Notes: generated by a model not told the origin, from the letters alone. DNA of 64,000 nucleotides from Escherichia ruysiae (GCF_902498915.1 NZ_CABVLQ010000001.1); one strand, 5' to 3'. Positions 38,748 to 47,335 are shown, counted from the first letter of the stretch. Program-made: numbers and translations.

Positions 38748-40862
38748 CTAACTTTTGGAACTGCTTTTCAGCGTCCGCAGAATATAAAAAACCATATTGC
38801 AATAACCTTTCAGAGAGATGAAACATATTTCAAAAAAACTCTTTAGAATATTGTCCCGTCTAATTTTATTATTCCACTCTTGCCATAATGAATCACGAGA
38901 AAACGTTGCTCTTACATAATTAACACTTTGTTCATAACTCATTGGCATAATCTTCAGACCAATTTTATTATTGTAAGCATGAACTATTTCTACCGGAATA
39001 TCACATTTCCCGTTGCTATCATCCAGATAAAGAGACAATTGCTGTGCTTTAAGCATATCTTTTACGTCGGAGATATTATCAAGGATTACACCTAATCCTC
39101 CTTCGGAAAAATCAAGAACAGAACAAGGATAGCGCCGTCCATCATCCAGTTGTATAACGCCCTTGAAAGAAACATCAATACGGGGAGAAAAACGCACCTG
39201 CTTTTGTTCAATAGAAACAGCCAAAGTTGCGCCAATAATAATTGCATTATAAAACAACCAGATTAAACAAAACAAATTCAAGATGGCAATATGCCCTTGC
39301 AAACTATAAACATTAATAACACCTATTATCAGCCCGATTACATTTAAAATAGCAAAAATAAGATAGGGATAGGAAATTCGCCAGTCAACAAACTTATTTT
39401 TTATCAGTCCCCCTTTGGCCGTAACGTTAAAACGACCTTTTGCTGGCGCAAGTAAAGCTACAAGCGTTGGTAGCGTAATATACCAGGCCAGAACCATTTC
39501 ATAAATCTCATTCCAGAATGAATGTCTGTATTTACCTTGTACTCTTGAATTAGTTAAAATAATAACAAATAGATAAGGTAAAACATAAGACATAATATCT
39601 GCAACTGATGCATCGATCAGATTGACCGAAAAGAAAATAGGACATAACGGTGCGAACAAGAAAATCAGTCGTGGCACACCTGATAAAAAATGCATCATGC
39701 TGCTGAGATAGCAAAGGCGCTGTGATAATGTCAGCCCCTTGCCCAATAATGGATTGTCAATACGCAAGATTTGAATCATGCCTCGAGCCCACCGAATCCG
39801 TTGTCCAATATGAGCAGACAATGTTTCGGTGGCTAGCCCGGCAGCCAGAGGATAGCGAAGATACGCAGAGCTATAACCTGCACGATGCAAGCGTAACGAC
39901 GTATGCGCATCTTCTGTTACTGTTTCGACTGCAATGCCTCCAACCTCATCCAGAGCAGATCTACGGATGATTGCACATGAACCACAAAAAAATGAAGCAT
40001 TCCATGTATCCGTACCATTCTGGATTAATCCATAAAAAAGGTGTCCTTCATTTGGCTTTTGCCGGAACTGTCCCAAATTTCGCTCAAAAGGATCGGGGGA
40101 AAAAAAATGATGTGGTGTTTGCAACATAGATAATTTTTTATCGGCGATAAACCAGCCCATCGTTTTCTTTAAAAAAGAAACCGAGGGTATATGATCGCAA
40201 TCGAAAATAGCAACAAATTCGCCATTAGCTATTTTAAGCGCATTATTTATATTTCCGGCCTTAGCATGTTCATGTGTTTCTCTTGCGACATAGTAAATAC
40301 CTGACTCGTTCGCGAATTTCCTGAACTCGTCCCTGGCGCCATCATCAAGGAGCCAGATATTTAATTTATCCGTTGGCCAGTCTAAGGCCAACGCACCATA
40401 AACTGTATTCTTCACGACTGTAAAGGGTTCGTTATATGTGGGGATTAATATATCAACAACGGGCCATTCTTCTTTATTCTCTGGTAAGGGTATACTTTCT
40501 CGGTTCAGCGGGAAGCAAACCTGAAAGTAACCAAGTAATAAAACAAACCATGCATACGTCTCAGCAACTAATAGCGTGACTGAAAATAAACAGTCTGGAA
40601 ATTCATCCAGGATTACTGAAGAAGAGTAACGCCACCATAGATATCGGGATGATATGAGTATTCCAACACCCATTAGAATCAGAGTAATCATCCTTCCTTT
40701 GAGAAAATTAAGGAAGATAGCAGCGATACAAATAATAATTGAAAATAATGTTTGTTGATAAAATCCAAGGGGCTGTTCAACAATTGATAAAAAAACAAAA
40801 CATAGCAGTATAGCAACAACCAAAAGGATTTTGTTTAATATTACTTTATTTTTTATGAGCAT
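38748..40862 (-). CDS. bcsA: BcsA-like cellulose synthase catalytic subunit with PilZ domain
   Basis: 704 residues; the usual E. coli BcsA has 872, and the difference is mostly a missing N-terminal extension. Several membrane helices flank a family-2 glycosyltransferase: DDG at 173-175, DCD at 221-223, FFCGSC at 291-296, TED at 316-318 and QRIRW at 354-358. All match the processive D,D,D,QxxRW pattern for UDP-glucose use. The gating-loop motif FNVTAKGG is at 478-485. A C-terminal PilZ domain has RxxxR (RFSPR, 557-561) and DxSxxG (DFSEGG, 584-589), the c-di-GMP contacts. It should therefore be switched on by c-di-GMP, made by the cyclase encoded just upstream. The gene is AT-rich compared with the flanking backbone. 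The product is most likely a beta-1,4-glucan, but that needs chemistry. Confidence 0.94.
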   Translation of the reverse strand: MLIKNKVILNKILLVVAILLCFVFLSIVEQPLGFYQQTLFSIIICIAAIFLNFLKGRMITLILMGVGILISSRYLWWRYSSSVILDEFPDCLFSVTLLVAETYAWFVLLLGYFQVCFPLNRESIPLPENKEEWPVVDILIPTYNEPFTVVKNTVYGALALDWPTDKLNIWLLDDGARDEFRKFANESGIYYVARETHEHAKAGNINNALKIANGEFVAIFDCDHIPSVSFLKKTMGWFIADKKLSMLQTPHHFFSPDPFERNLGQFRQKPNEGHLFYGLIQNGTDTWNASFFCGSCAIIRRSALDEVGGIAVETVTEDAHTSLRLHRAGYSSAYLRYPLAAGLATETLSAHIGQRIRWARGMIQILRIDNPLLGKGLTLSQRLCYLSSMMHFLSGVPRLIFLFAPLCPIFFSVNLIDASVADIMSYVLPYLFVIILTNSRVQGKYRHSFWNEIYEMVLAWYITLPTLVALLAPAKGRFNVTAKGGLIKNKFVDWRISYPYLIFAILNVIGLIIGVINVYSLQGHIAILNLFCLIWLFYNAIIIGATLAVSIEQKQVRFSPRIDVSFKGVIQLDDGRRYPCSVLDFSEGGLGVILDNISDVKDMLKAQQLSLYLDDSNGKCDIPVEIVHAYNNKIGLKIMPMSYEQSVNYVRATFSRDSLWQEWNNKIRRDNILKSFFEICFISLKGYCNMVFYILRTLKSSSKS

Positions 40863-40946
40863 TGCACTTAACGATTCATTAATAATATAACTTGAACTGT
40901 GTGATTTTTATAAACATCGATGACCAATGCCATGCAAATTAAAATA

Positions 40947-42287
40947 TCAACACCACGTTATCTGTGCTCGGCCATTTTGCTTACTTTTATATAACCGTTC
41001 ATCTGCCAGCAATTTCAACCGTTCAATGTTATTCATGCACTCATCTGTGCTGGCAACACCTATACTGCAACTACAATTTAACCCACCAATGGCGAAATGA
41101 ACAACTCTGTGCAAAATTCTTGATAGCTTATTTTTATCTTTCTCATAATAAATAATAGCAAACTCATCACCGCCAAACCGGTATATTTCCCCTTCACGAC
41201 GGGGTAACTCTTCTTTAATGATATTAACAAGTTTGATGAGTACTTCATCACCAAATAAATGACCAAACTTATCATTAATGGTTTTAAATTTATCCACATC
41301 AAATAGACACAGGTAGCCAAAACTTTTTCTCAGTATCTTGATTTCTTTATCAAAACTCCGGCGACCAGAAGCCCTGGTTAATGCATCACAAGTGCCAAAG
41401 TCATATATCTCTCGAATTGCATTAATCTCTTCCGTATTAAAGAATAGATTTTCTCCACGTAAATCATATTGATGATTCGACAATATAGATTCTTTTTCCA
41501 ATCTACCCTTATTTATAATATCACGCAATAATTTAACATAATAAACATACATTATGACTGCAGATATTGCCGATGCAAAAACGAAAAACGCACATATATA
41601 TAGATATTTACTTTTTTTATAGGCAACAATAAACATCATTTCTGGAAGATAAGAATACGACAGAGTGATAGCTGACATCTCAAATACTGCATCATTTATC
41701 AAAAAATCATCACCTGCGATTTTCTTTTCATTATCATTAATATCATAAAATGATACATAGATATCTTCTCGTTCCCCTGATTGATTTCTTATCAAAGATA
41801 AATAACGTTCAGGATCTACCACTGATATCAAACTTGTACGTTTTGCAATGGGATGAGCATAATAAACATAGCACTTATTTTTTAAGCTAATAATGCCTCT
41901 TTCAAATTCATTAATTACCCGAATAGAGGAAACTATGTCGTCACAAAAATTATCCCCTTTCGTTGTAACTTTGATACATTTACCATCGCTAATCATATAA
42001 GGACCGAGATCATACAAATATCCAGGGTTTTCATAGCCAGCAAAGCTATTGCGTATTTTTTTTAACAACTCTTCTGGCGAAACCTCAAGTTCATAAAATA
42101 TATTATTAGATACTGAGCGGCGATACTCAGAAACATTAGCTATTGTAAGCCCACTATCTACAATAGATACCTTCACCGAATTAATGCGGCCTTTAACATA
42201 AATGGTGTATAAATAACAAGTTACTACAGCGACGCACAAAAAATACAAAAAACAGATCACTGCCGCCTTTTTTTTATATTTGAACAT
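40947..42287 (-). CDS. Membrane diguanylate cyclase (GGDEF)
   Basis: 446 residues. One membrane helix at about 8-30, a periplasmic sensor region (31-228) of no recognised family, a second helix at about 229-251, then a GGDEF domain. The active-site motif FGGDEF is intact (GGDEF at 372-376), with the metal-binding Asp in LFDVDKFKTIND. The inhibitory site, normally RxxD five residues before GGDEF, reads RREG (363-366), so canonical product inhibition should be lost. It should make c-di-GMP, plausibly to feed the PilZ domain of the BcsA encoded 84 bp downstream. The start lies 4 bp after the stop of the EAL gene, suggesting coupled translation. It is strongly AT-rich. I do not recognise it as any named K-12 dgc gene. 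Confidence 0.9.
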   Translation of the reverse strand: MFKYKKKAAVICFLYFLCVAVVTCYLYTIYVKGRINSVKVSIVDSGLTIANVSEYRRSVSNNIFYELEVSPEELLKKIRNSFAGYENPGYLYDLGPYMISDGKCIKVTTKGDNFCDDIVSSIRVINEFERGIISLKNKCYVYYAHPIAKRTSLISVVDPERYLSLIRNQSGEREDIYVSFYDINDNEKKIAGDDFLINDAVFEMSAITLSYSYLPEMMFIVAYKKSKYLYICAFFVFASAISAVIMYVYYVKLLRDIINKGRLEKESILSNHQYDLRGENLFFNTEEINAIREIYDFGTCDALTRASGRRSFDKEIKILRKSFGYLCLFDVDKFKTINDKFGHLFGDEVLIKLVNIIKEELPRREGEIYRFGGDEFAIIYYEKDKNKLSRILHRVVHFAIGGLNCSCSIGVASTDECMNNIERLKLLADERLYKSKQNGRAQITWC

Positions 42288-42291
42288 TGCT

Positions 42292-44640
42292 TTATTTTCT
42301 TTTTTTCGGTTTGTTGTCTATATGCCATTCTGAAAACGGTAACGGTTTCTGGTATAAGTATCCCTGAACATGAGAAAATCCTAATTTTTGCAACTCTCTA
42401 GCCTGATTTTCAGTTTCAACACCTTCAGCTATTACCGGCATATTTTCTTCACGAGCAAGACTGGATATAAAATATACAATCTTGTTAGTTTCATCGAAAA
42501 TACCAGAGGTAAACTCTGAATCAATTTTAATGCTATCAGGTCTCACTTTATAAAGTTTTTTCAGGTCAGCTAATCCACTTCCGAAATCATCAAGGGAAAT
42601 CTTGATACCATTTTCTTTTAAAATATTTATATTATTGTAAAAGCTATCATTTATATCTTTTACTGCTGATTCGGTGATCTCCAGGCAGATTTGTTCAGCA
42701 TTTACACCAAATGCATTAATTAAAGTAAGAACACGAGTGTGGAAGTCAAATTCATTTAATTGCCAGGGAGAAACATTGATATGCAGGAGAAAATCGTTAG
42801 CAACCTCATATTCACAACTAAACACCCCAAATTCGCTAATAGCTGTTTCGAGAACAAAATCACCCAGTTCTTTAATTAATCCTATTTCTTCAGCAACAGG
42901 TACAAAAATTGATGGCGGTATTACCCCATTTTCGCAGGACAACCAGCGACATAACGCCTCCGCGCCTACAACCCTATTATTATCCATATCAACAATCGGT
43001 TGATATACTAAATAAAGCTCATTACTCGCAATCGCTTTTTTTATATTTCCTGCCACCCAGATCTTTTGATCAAGTTCATGGACTTTGATGTCATCATAAA
43101 AAATAAATTCAGATTCTTTATTTTCCCGCATAGCTGTTAATGCCAGTTTCAGTTTCCTTTCATAAATCGATACATTTTCCCCTGAAAAATTTTCGCAAAT
43201 GGCAATCTTGTGGATATATATATTTCTTATGCAAAATATATGTTCAGGAAAGTTTAAAACCGATAATTTTTCGATGAACTCTTCGCAATCAGTGTGACAT
43301 AGCAACAAGTATGTTTCAGTTGAGATTTTTACGATATCACAATATTTTGAATATTTTTGTGATATCTTAGATTTTATATCATTAAAAATTTCATGAAATT
43401 TCTGACTTCCATATACCGCTTCAACAAACTCTAATCCATAGATGCAAAGCATACCAATTGCCAAATAGGTTTTATTATTAGTTTCAATAATAGCCTTATT
43501 AATATAAAAGCAACTTCCTTGTTCATAGGACACAAGATTAAGTAATCGGTCCATACGCTCCTTGTATTTACTGCTGATATTATTAATGATTTTTTTGAGT
43601 TCAACAATCTCACCACTGTCATTTTGCACAATATCAATTGTGTCGTTGCGATATACTGAATTAGCTAATTTTTTCAGATGTTCTATCAGTTTGCTGGATT
43701 CACCTTTGATTTTTCTTGTTATTTTTTCAACGATATACCATAATAAACAGAAACAAACCAAGCCACATAAAAACATCAGTGTAAAATATTTATTGATGTT
43801 TGTATCTTCTGATTTTTGATAGTGGAAATAATGGAATCTGACATCAGGAAGCCTGGGGAGTGAGATAACATTATCTGTATAGTTGCCACTATTATTGCTT
43901 ATGTTATAACTTCCCGATAAATCACGGACAATAAGATGTAACATTGATTTTTCATTACCCACCATAATCCTTTTGTTTTGTTCCATGAATAAAATATCAG
44001 AATCACCAGCCAGTTTATTTAAAAAATTACTGAAATATTTTTCATCAAGATCCAGATGTATTAGTTTCAAAGCAAATGATTTTTTTTCTTCTTCGGATGG
44101 TCGTAGTGAAAACGAAAAACATTTTTTTCCGGCAATACCATAACAATTATACCATGGTGACCATTTTGAATAAGTCCCCCTCGGTAATTTATTCCATGGT
44201 CGTGATTCCGGATTAAAGTAGTTATCGCTGATATCACCATCGTCACCAATAAAAGGTTTACCGGGTTCTGATTGCCCCAGAAATTTTACCTCCCCATTCT
44301 CAGTTCGAATAAAGCTAAGATATTTTCCATTATTGAGCATTATCCCTACTAAATTAACCGCGTCTATTTTTTTCATGCGATGAAGGACTGCTCGCTTTAT
44401 TTCATCTTCATCATGTAACAGATAGATTGCATCTTTTAATGCATCAGCCTCTTTTTCAACTTTAGAAAAAAAATTATTCAAATTGTTATTGATGAGTATA
44501 AGGTTAATCTGTGCAGAGTTTTCTGCTATTTTTTTATGGAAATCAATTGCGGTAATAAATGACAAGACAATATAGACAGTAACAGCTAATATAACCGCAG
44601 TGTTAAATCTTGAGTTTAATTTTTCGGTAATGCTATACAT
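42292..44640 (-). CDS. Membrane c-di-GMP phosphodiesterase (EAL) with periplasmic sensor
   Basis: 782 residues. Helix at about 14-33, a periplasmic Cache-like sensor (about 34-284) with two cysteines at 166 and 174, a second helix at about 285-305, a HAMP-like linker, a degenerate GGDEF remnant (about 370-515, no GGDEF motif) and a C-terminal EAL domain. Catalytic residues look complete: EAL 561-563, Asn622 in INVSP, Glu654 in LEITE, DDFGSG from 684, Lys705, EGVE 739-742 and QGYL from 759. It should hydrolyse c-di-GMP and oppose the cyclase encoded 4 bp downstream. The degenerate GGDEF plus EAL layout recalls PdeK near the usual bcs locus, but the sequence is not recognisable as any K-12 protein. 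It is the first gene of the operon, with no clear Shine-Dalgarno. Confidence 0.9.
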   Translation of the reverse strand: MYSITEKLNSRFNTAVILAVTVYIVLSFITAIDFHKKIAENSAQINLILINNNLNNFFSKVEKEADALKDAIYLLHDEDEIKRAVLHRMKKIDAVNLVGIMLNNGKYLSFIRTENGEVKFLGQSEPGKPFIGDDGDISDNYFNPESRPWNKLPRGTYSKWSPWYNCYGIAGKKCFSFSLRPSEEEKKSFALKLIHLDLDEKYFSNFLNKLAGDSDILFMEQNKRIMVGNEKSMLHLIVRDLSGSYNISNNSGNYTDNVISLPRLPDVRFHYFHYQKSEDTNINKYFTLMFLCGLVCFCLLWYIVEKITRKIKGESSKLIEHLKKLANSVYRNDTIDIVQNDSGEIVELKKIINNISSKYKERMDRLLNLVSYEQGSCFYINKAIIETNNKTYLAIGMLCIYGLEFVEAVYGSQKFHEIFNDIKSKISQKYSKYCDIVKISTETYLLLCHTDCEEFIEKLSVLNFPEHIFCIRNIYIHKIAICENFSGENVSIYERKLKLALTAMRENKESEFIFYDDIKVHELDQKIWVAGNIKKAIASNELYLVYQPIVDMDNNRVVGAEALCRWLSCENGVIPPSIFVPVAEEIGLIKELGDFVLETAISEFGVFSCEYEVANDFLLHINVSPWQLNEFDFHTRVLTLINAFGVNAEQICLEITESAVKDINDSFYNNINILKENGIKISLDDFGSGLADLKKLYKVRPDSIKIDSEFTSGIFDETNKIVYFISSLAREENMPVIAEGVETENQARELQKLGFSHVQGYLYQKPLPFSEWHIDNKPKKRK

Positions 44641-45100
44641 ACTGGTATTCTGACTAAAATGTTATTAATAGCTTCATATCATATCGTATAACGTTCTGTA
44701 TATTAGACGATGTTGCCCTCCTCTTTATGATTTTATTAATTTCACTATTCCATATAACAAATATGTCATGATGAGAAGATTAATTTTTTCTTAATTTCCA
44801 CAAGTGATTATCATTCATTCTATTTTAACCAAGGTAATATTGTTATATGTAACACTCATTTTGTATCTTTCACCCACGCTACCGCCTTTCGTTAATTTTT
44901 CAACGAAATAATTTAGCCATGAAAAAATTAACTTATAACAACACAGCTACTACATCCTGCTGAGTCGTGGCTTCTACTCTATAACTATCCAAAAGTGTTA
45001 TTAGTATCTATTGTGAGTAATCCTTTCTGTTTATTTATCTTTTTTGAGACATGTGTAATACAGCTCTCTGAGCCAAAAATATATTAATTAATAACCTTAA

Positions 45101-45319
45101 GGTAAGGTTCAGTCAGAAAGTGGGCATCAAAATTTCACTGCCAGTGACTGTAATTTGTCCATCACCCTAACAGATAAATATTTTCAGGAATACGCGTTTG
45201 ATAAAACAATAGATGCAACATTAGAGCACTATTTTATTTATAAAAAAAAGACTGTGAACTACACCAGGTATGAGCGGATTCTGTCGGGAGATGATTTTTG
45301 TCAGATTAAAACACTATAA
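45101..45319 (+). pseudogene. Unrecognised 72-codon open frame without ATG, possible gene remnant
   Basis: The frame runs from just after a stop at 45098 to TAA at 45317-45319. It has no ATG; the only plausible start is TTG at codon 19. The translation looks protein-like, with two Cys, many charged residues and aromatic-rich segments (TDKYFQEYAFDKTI, VNYTRYERILSGDDF). It could be the tail of a lost gene or chance in AT-rich DNA. I do not recognise a family. Confidence 0.2.
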
Positions 45320-45407
45320 AATTTCATTTTGTCAGAATATTACACCGATAAATCAATATACCATCTGCATATCCAAACAATAACCGCAATCATTCTCAGC
45401 AAATTTA

Positions 45408-45413
45408 ACCATA
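45408..45413 (-). promoter_or_regulatory. Candidate -10 hexamer for a class II FNR promoter
   Basis: TATGGT on the minus strand begins 21 nt past the FNR palindrome, close to the spacing of FNR-activated class II promoters. Transcription would start near 45,401 and reach the EAL gene after a leader of about 760 nt. The hexamer is only a 4/6 match to TATAAT. Confidence 0.3.
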
Positions 45414-45433
45414 ATTAGCAACGTGCGAATTCA

Positions 45434-45447
45434 TTGATGCAGATCAA
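45434..45447. promoter_or_regulatory. Perfect FNR-type palindrome
   Basis: TTGAT-GCAG-ATCAA is an exact match to the FNR consensus TTGAT-N4-ATCAA. It lies about 790 bp upstream of the first gene of the bcs-like operon and about 290 bp past the 3' end of ycaM. Its target is not evident. On the minus strand a weak -10 lies at a suitable distance. Confidence 0.6.
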
Positions 45448-45713
45448 AAAATCCGAGTTTACATTACCAATCTTTGTTGAAAATTTAGCCGTAAAAATCA
45501 TGTTATTACTATGCGCAAGAGTTTACTCCAGAGCCCAAAATAATAACTTGCAAAATAACCAATAATTAAAACTATCACCATATCTAAAAATAATGGTCTC
45601 CGATAACTAAAATTCGTATTATCACGGTAGCGTTGATTTTCTTTCATCTCTTAAGAAAAACTTAACTTTTGCCTTATCAGGCCTGATCTAATTTTAGTCT
45701 ATTTGATATCACA

Positions 45714-45731
45714 GCCCCGGCGAACCGGGGC
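45714..45731 (-). terminator. Hairpin downstream of ycaM
   Basis: A perfect 7-bp stem GCCCCGG / CCGGGGC with a 4-nt loop starts 8 bp past the ycaM stop. No long T-run follows. Confidence 0.65.
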
Positions 45732-45738
45732 ATGATGA

Positions 45739-47169
45739 CTATTTTGTATTCGCTTTACGTGCAAGCAGCGGGAATATTAGCCCCAGTCCAACGAGGACAA
45801 ATGGCGTAGTAATGTTCAGTGCCAATTGGAATGTCCACTCTGCAGTGAAGGCTTCCATTTTAGGGAAAATTCCTGTCAGGCAGGCAAAAGCGGTAAAGGC
45901 AAAACACCATATCCCGACGGTCATTGCCATCGGCTTATTACGAATAAAGACATACTCTGGTTTATATTTCTGCGCCAGGCGAACGACAGCAATAAACGCA
46001 ACAAATACCCACAAATAACGCAGCGGCATCACTACCGAGTTAAGATTCAACAGCCATTTATAGAGATTGTTCATATCACCGATGCCGAGAGTCGGTAGCA
46101 TAATCAGGATCGCCACCAGCACCAGAGTCAGAAAATAACCATTAACCGGCGTACCAGAAGCGTTGGTACGACATAAACTGGCAGGAATATATTTGCTGTC
46201 AGCATCGCCTAATAACACTTTAAGCGGTGCATCAATCGAAAATACCAGTGCGGCAACTTGCCCCAGAGTGTTCGCAATGGCATAAATCACCATTAAGGTA
46301 TTACCCATATTGTAATACTCCCCCAGCTTCTGGAAGGCGTAATACTGACCGTTAGTCATCAAATCATCGGGAATATTGCGCGAGTCAAACATCATCCCCA
46401 TCGCCAGTGAGCCGAGAATCGCACATACTGCTACCATGCCCGCCAGACACAACATCCCTTTTGGAAATTCTTTTCCTGGGTTGCGTGTTTGGTTAACGTA
46501 AGGAGAAATCTTCTCAGCACCACCAACCGCAAAAACCAGCATTGAAATGGTGGTAATGTAGGTGAAATCGATATGTGGTATGAATGTTTCCCAGGTAATA
46601 TTAGTAGTCGCAATATGCACTTCAGTAATCGCAGGCGCGGTTACCGCCATCGCCACATAGAGGAGCGACATGACAAACATCGCAATCCCTGCCACTGAAC
46701 CAACAATTTTCAGTGACTTCATGCCTCGGGAGGCAACCCACATAAAGAAGATAAACAGCACCAGCGTTAACCCCTGTAACGCTACGACCGAATATTCTTT
46801 GATTAACGAACCATCGCCTTTCATCGCCCAACCGAGCGCGATCAGTATTGCCTGTGGTTTTTGTGCCAAATAAGGAATATGCACCACCCAGTAGGTCCAT
46901 GCTGCAAGGTAAGCCAGCCCTGGCCCCATGGTATGTTTAATCCAGGTACTAACGCCCCCTCTCCCGTCTTTAAAGGTCGAACCTAACTGGCCGACAATCA
47001 GGGCATAAGGTGTGAAATAGAGCGCAAAAATAAATACCCATGAAAAAACAACCACCAGTCCCTGGTTGGCATAGTTATTTACAACGTTGCCAAAGCCCCA
47101 AACGGTAATAAATGACATCAAAGCAATGTTGTACCATCGCAACTGTTTTTCCTGAACGTTCCCAGCCAT
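45739..47169 (-). CDS. ycaM: YcaM, APC-family amino acid/polyamine transporter
   Basis: 476 residues from the ATG at 47169 (MAGNVQEKQL), preceded by AAGGAT at a good distance; a TTG six codons upstream overlaps that ribosome site and is less likely. About 12 membrane helices of the amino acid-polyamine-organocation fold are visible. The substrate is not known. The sequence is close to K-12 throughout. In K-12 ycaN and ycaK lie beyond its 3' end; here the AT-rich stretch and the bcs-like operon follow instead. Confidence 0.94.
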   Translation of the reverse strand: MAGNVQEKQLRWYNIALMSFITVWGFGNVVNNYANQGLVVVFSWVFIFALYFTPYALIVGQLGSTFKDGRGGVSTWIKHTMGPGLAYLAAWTYWVVHIPYLAQKPQAILIALGWAMKGDGSLIKEYSVVALQGLTLVLFIFFMWVASRGMKSLKIVGSVAGIAMFVMSLLYVAMAVTAPAITEVHIATTNITWETFIPHIDFTYITTISMLVFAVGGAEKISPYVNQTRNPGKEFPKGMLCLAGMVAVCAILGSLAMGMMFDSRNIPDDLMTNGQYYAFQKLGEYYNMGNTLMVIYAIANTLGQVAALVFSIDAPLKVLLGDADSKYIPASLCRTNASGTPVNGYFLTLVLVAILIMLPTLGIGDMNNLYKWLLNLNSVVMPLRYLWVFVAFIAVVRLAQKYKPEYVFIRNKPMAMTVGIWCFAFTAFACLTGIFPKMEAFTAEWTFQLALNITTPFVLVGLGLIFPLLARKANTK

Positions 47170-47335
47170 AGTTCGATCCTTCGCCAATATTTAATGGATA
47201 TTTAGAAAACGAGGAATTATGCGCGGCAAACAAGACGTGCGGAAATAGCGGAATGCAAAATTATAACCTGCTGCACACTTTATTTTTTTACGAATAAAAT
47301 TTGCTAAAAGATAGTTGTACAGAGGAAACAAAAAA

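Larger units (their letters stand above)
44641..45738. other. 1.1 kb AT-rich gene-free stretch upstream of the bcs-like operon
   Basis: No gene is clearly supported here. It should contain the promoter of the five-gene operon. Visible items are a perfect FNR palindrome (45434-45447), an open frame without a normal start (45101-45319) and the ycaM terminator (45714-45731). I saw no trace of ycaN or ycaK, no terminal inverted repeats and no integrase. The base composition matches the foreign genes next to it rather than the backbone. Confidence 0.7.

Noticed and set aside
40947..44640. EAL and GGDEF genes read as one split protein
   Set aside because: Each has its own membrane helices, sensor region and complete output domain, and the 4-bp gap has a new ATG; they are two separate proteins.
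44800..44818. Possible Fur box upstream of the EAL gene (minus strand ATGATAATCA core)
   Set aside because: About 12 of 19 positions fit the Fur consensus, but AT-rich DNA gives such matches by chance and no iron-related gene is nearby.
44919..44963. Small 14-codon frame MKKLTYNNTATTSC on the plus strand
   Set aside because: Too short, no clear ribosome site, no similarity I recognise.
33162..45738. The bcs-like block as a genomic island with integrase or transposon
   Set aside because: No tRNA target, integrase, transposase, terminal inverted repeats or flanking direct repeats were seen; homologous replacement fits better.
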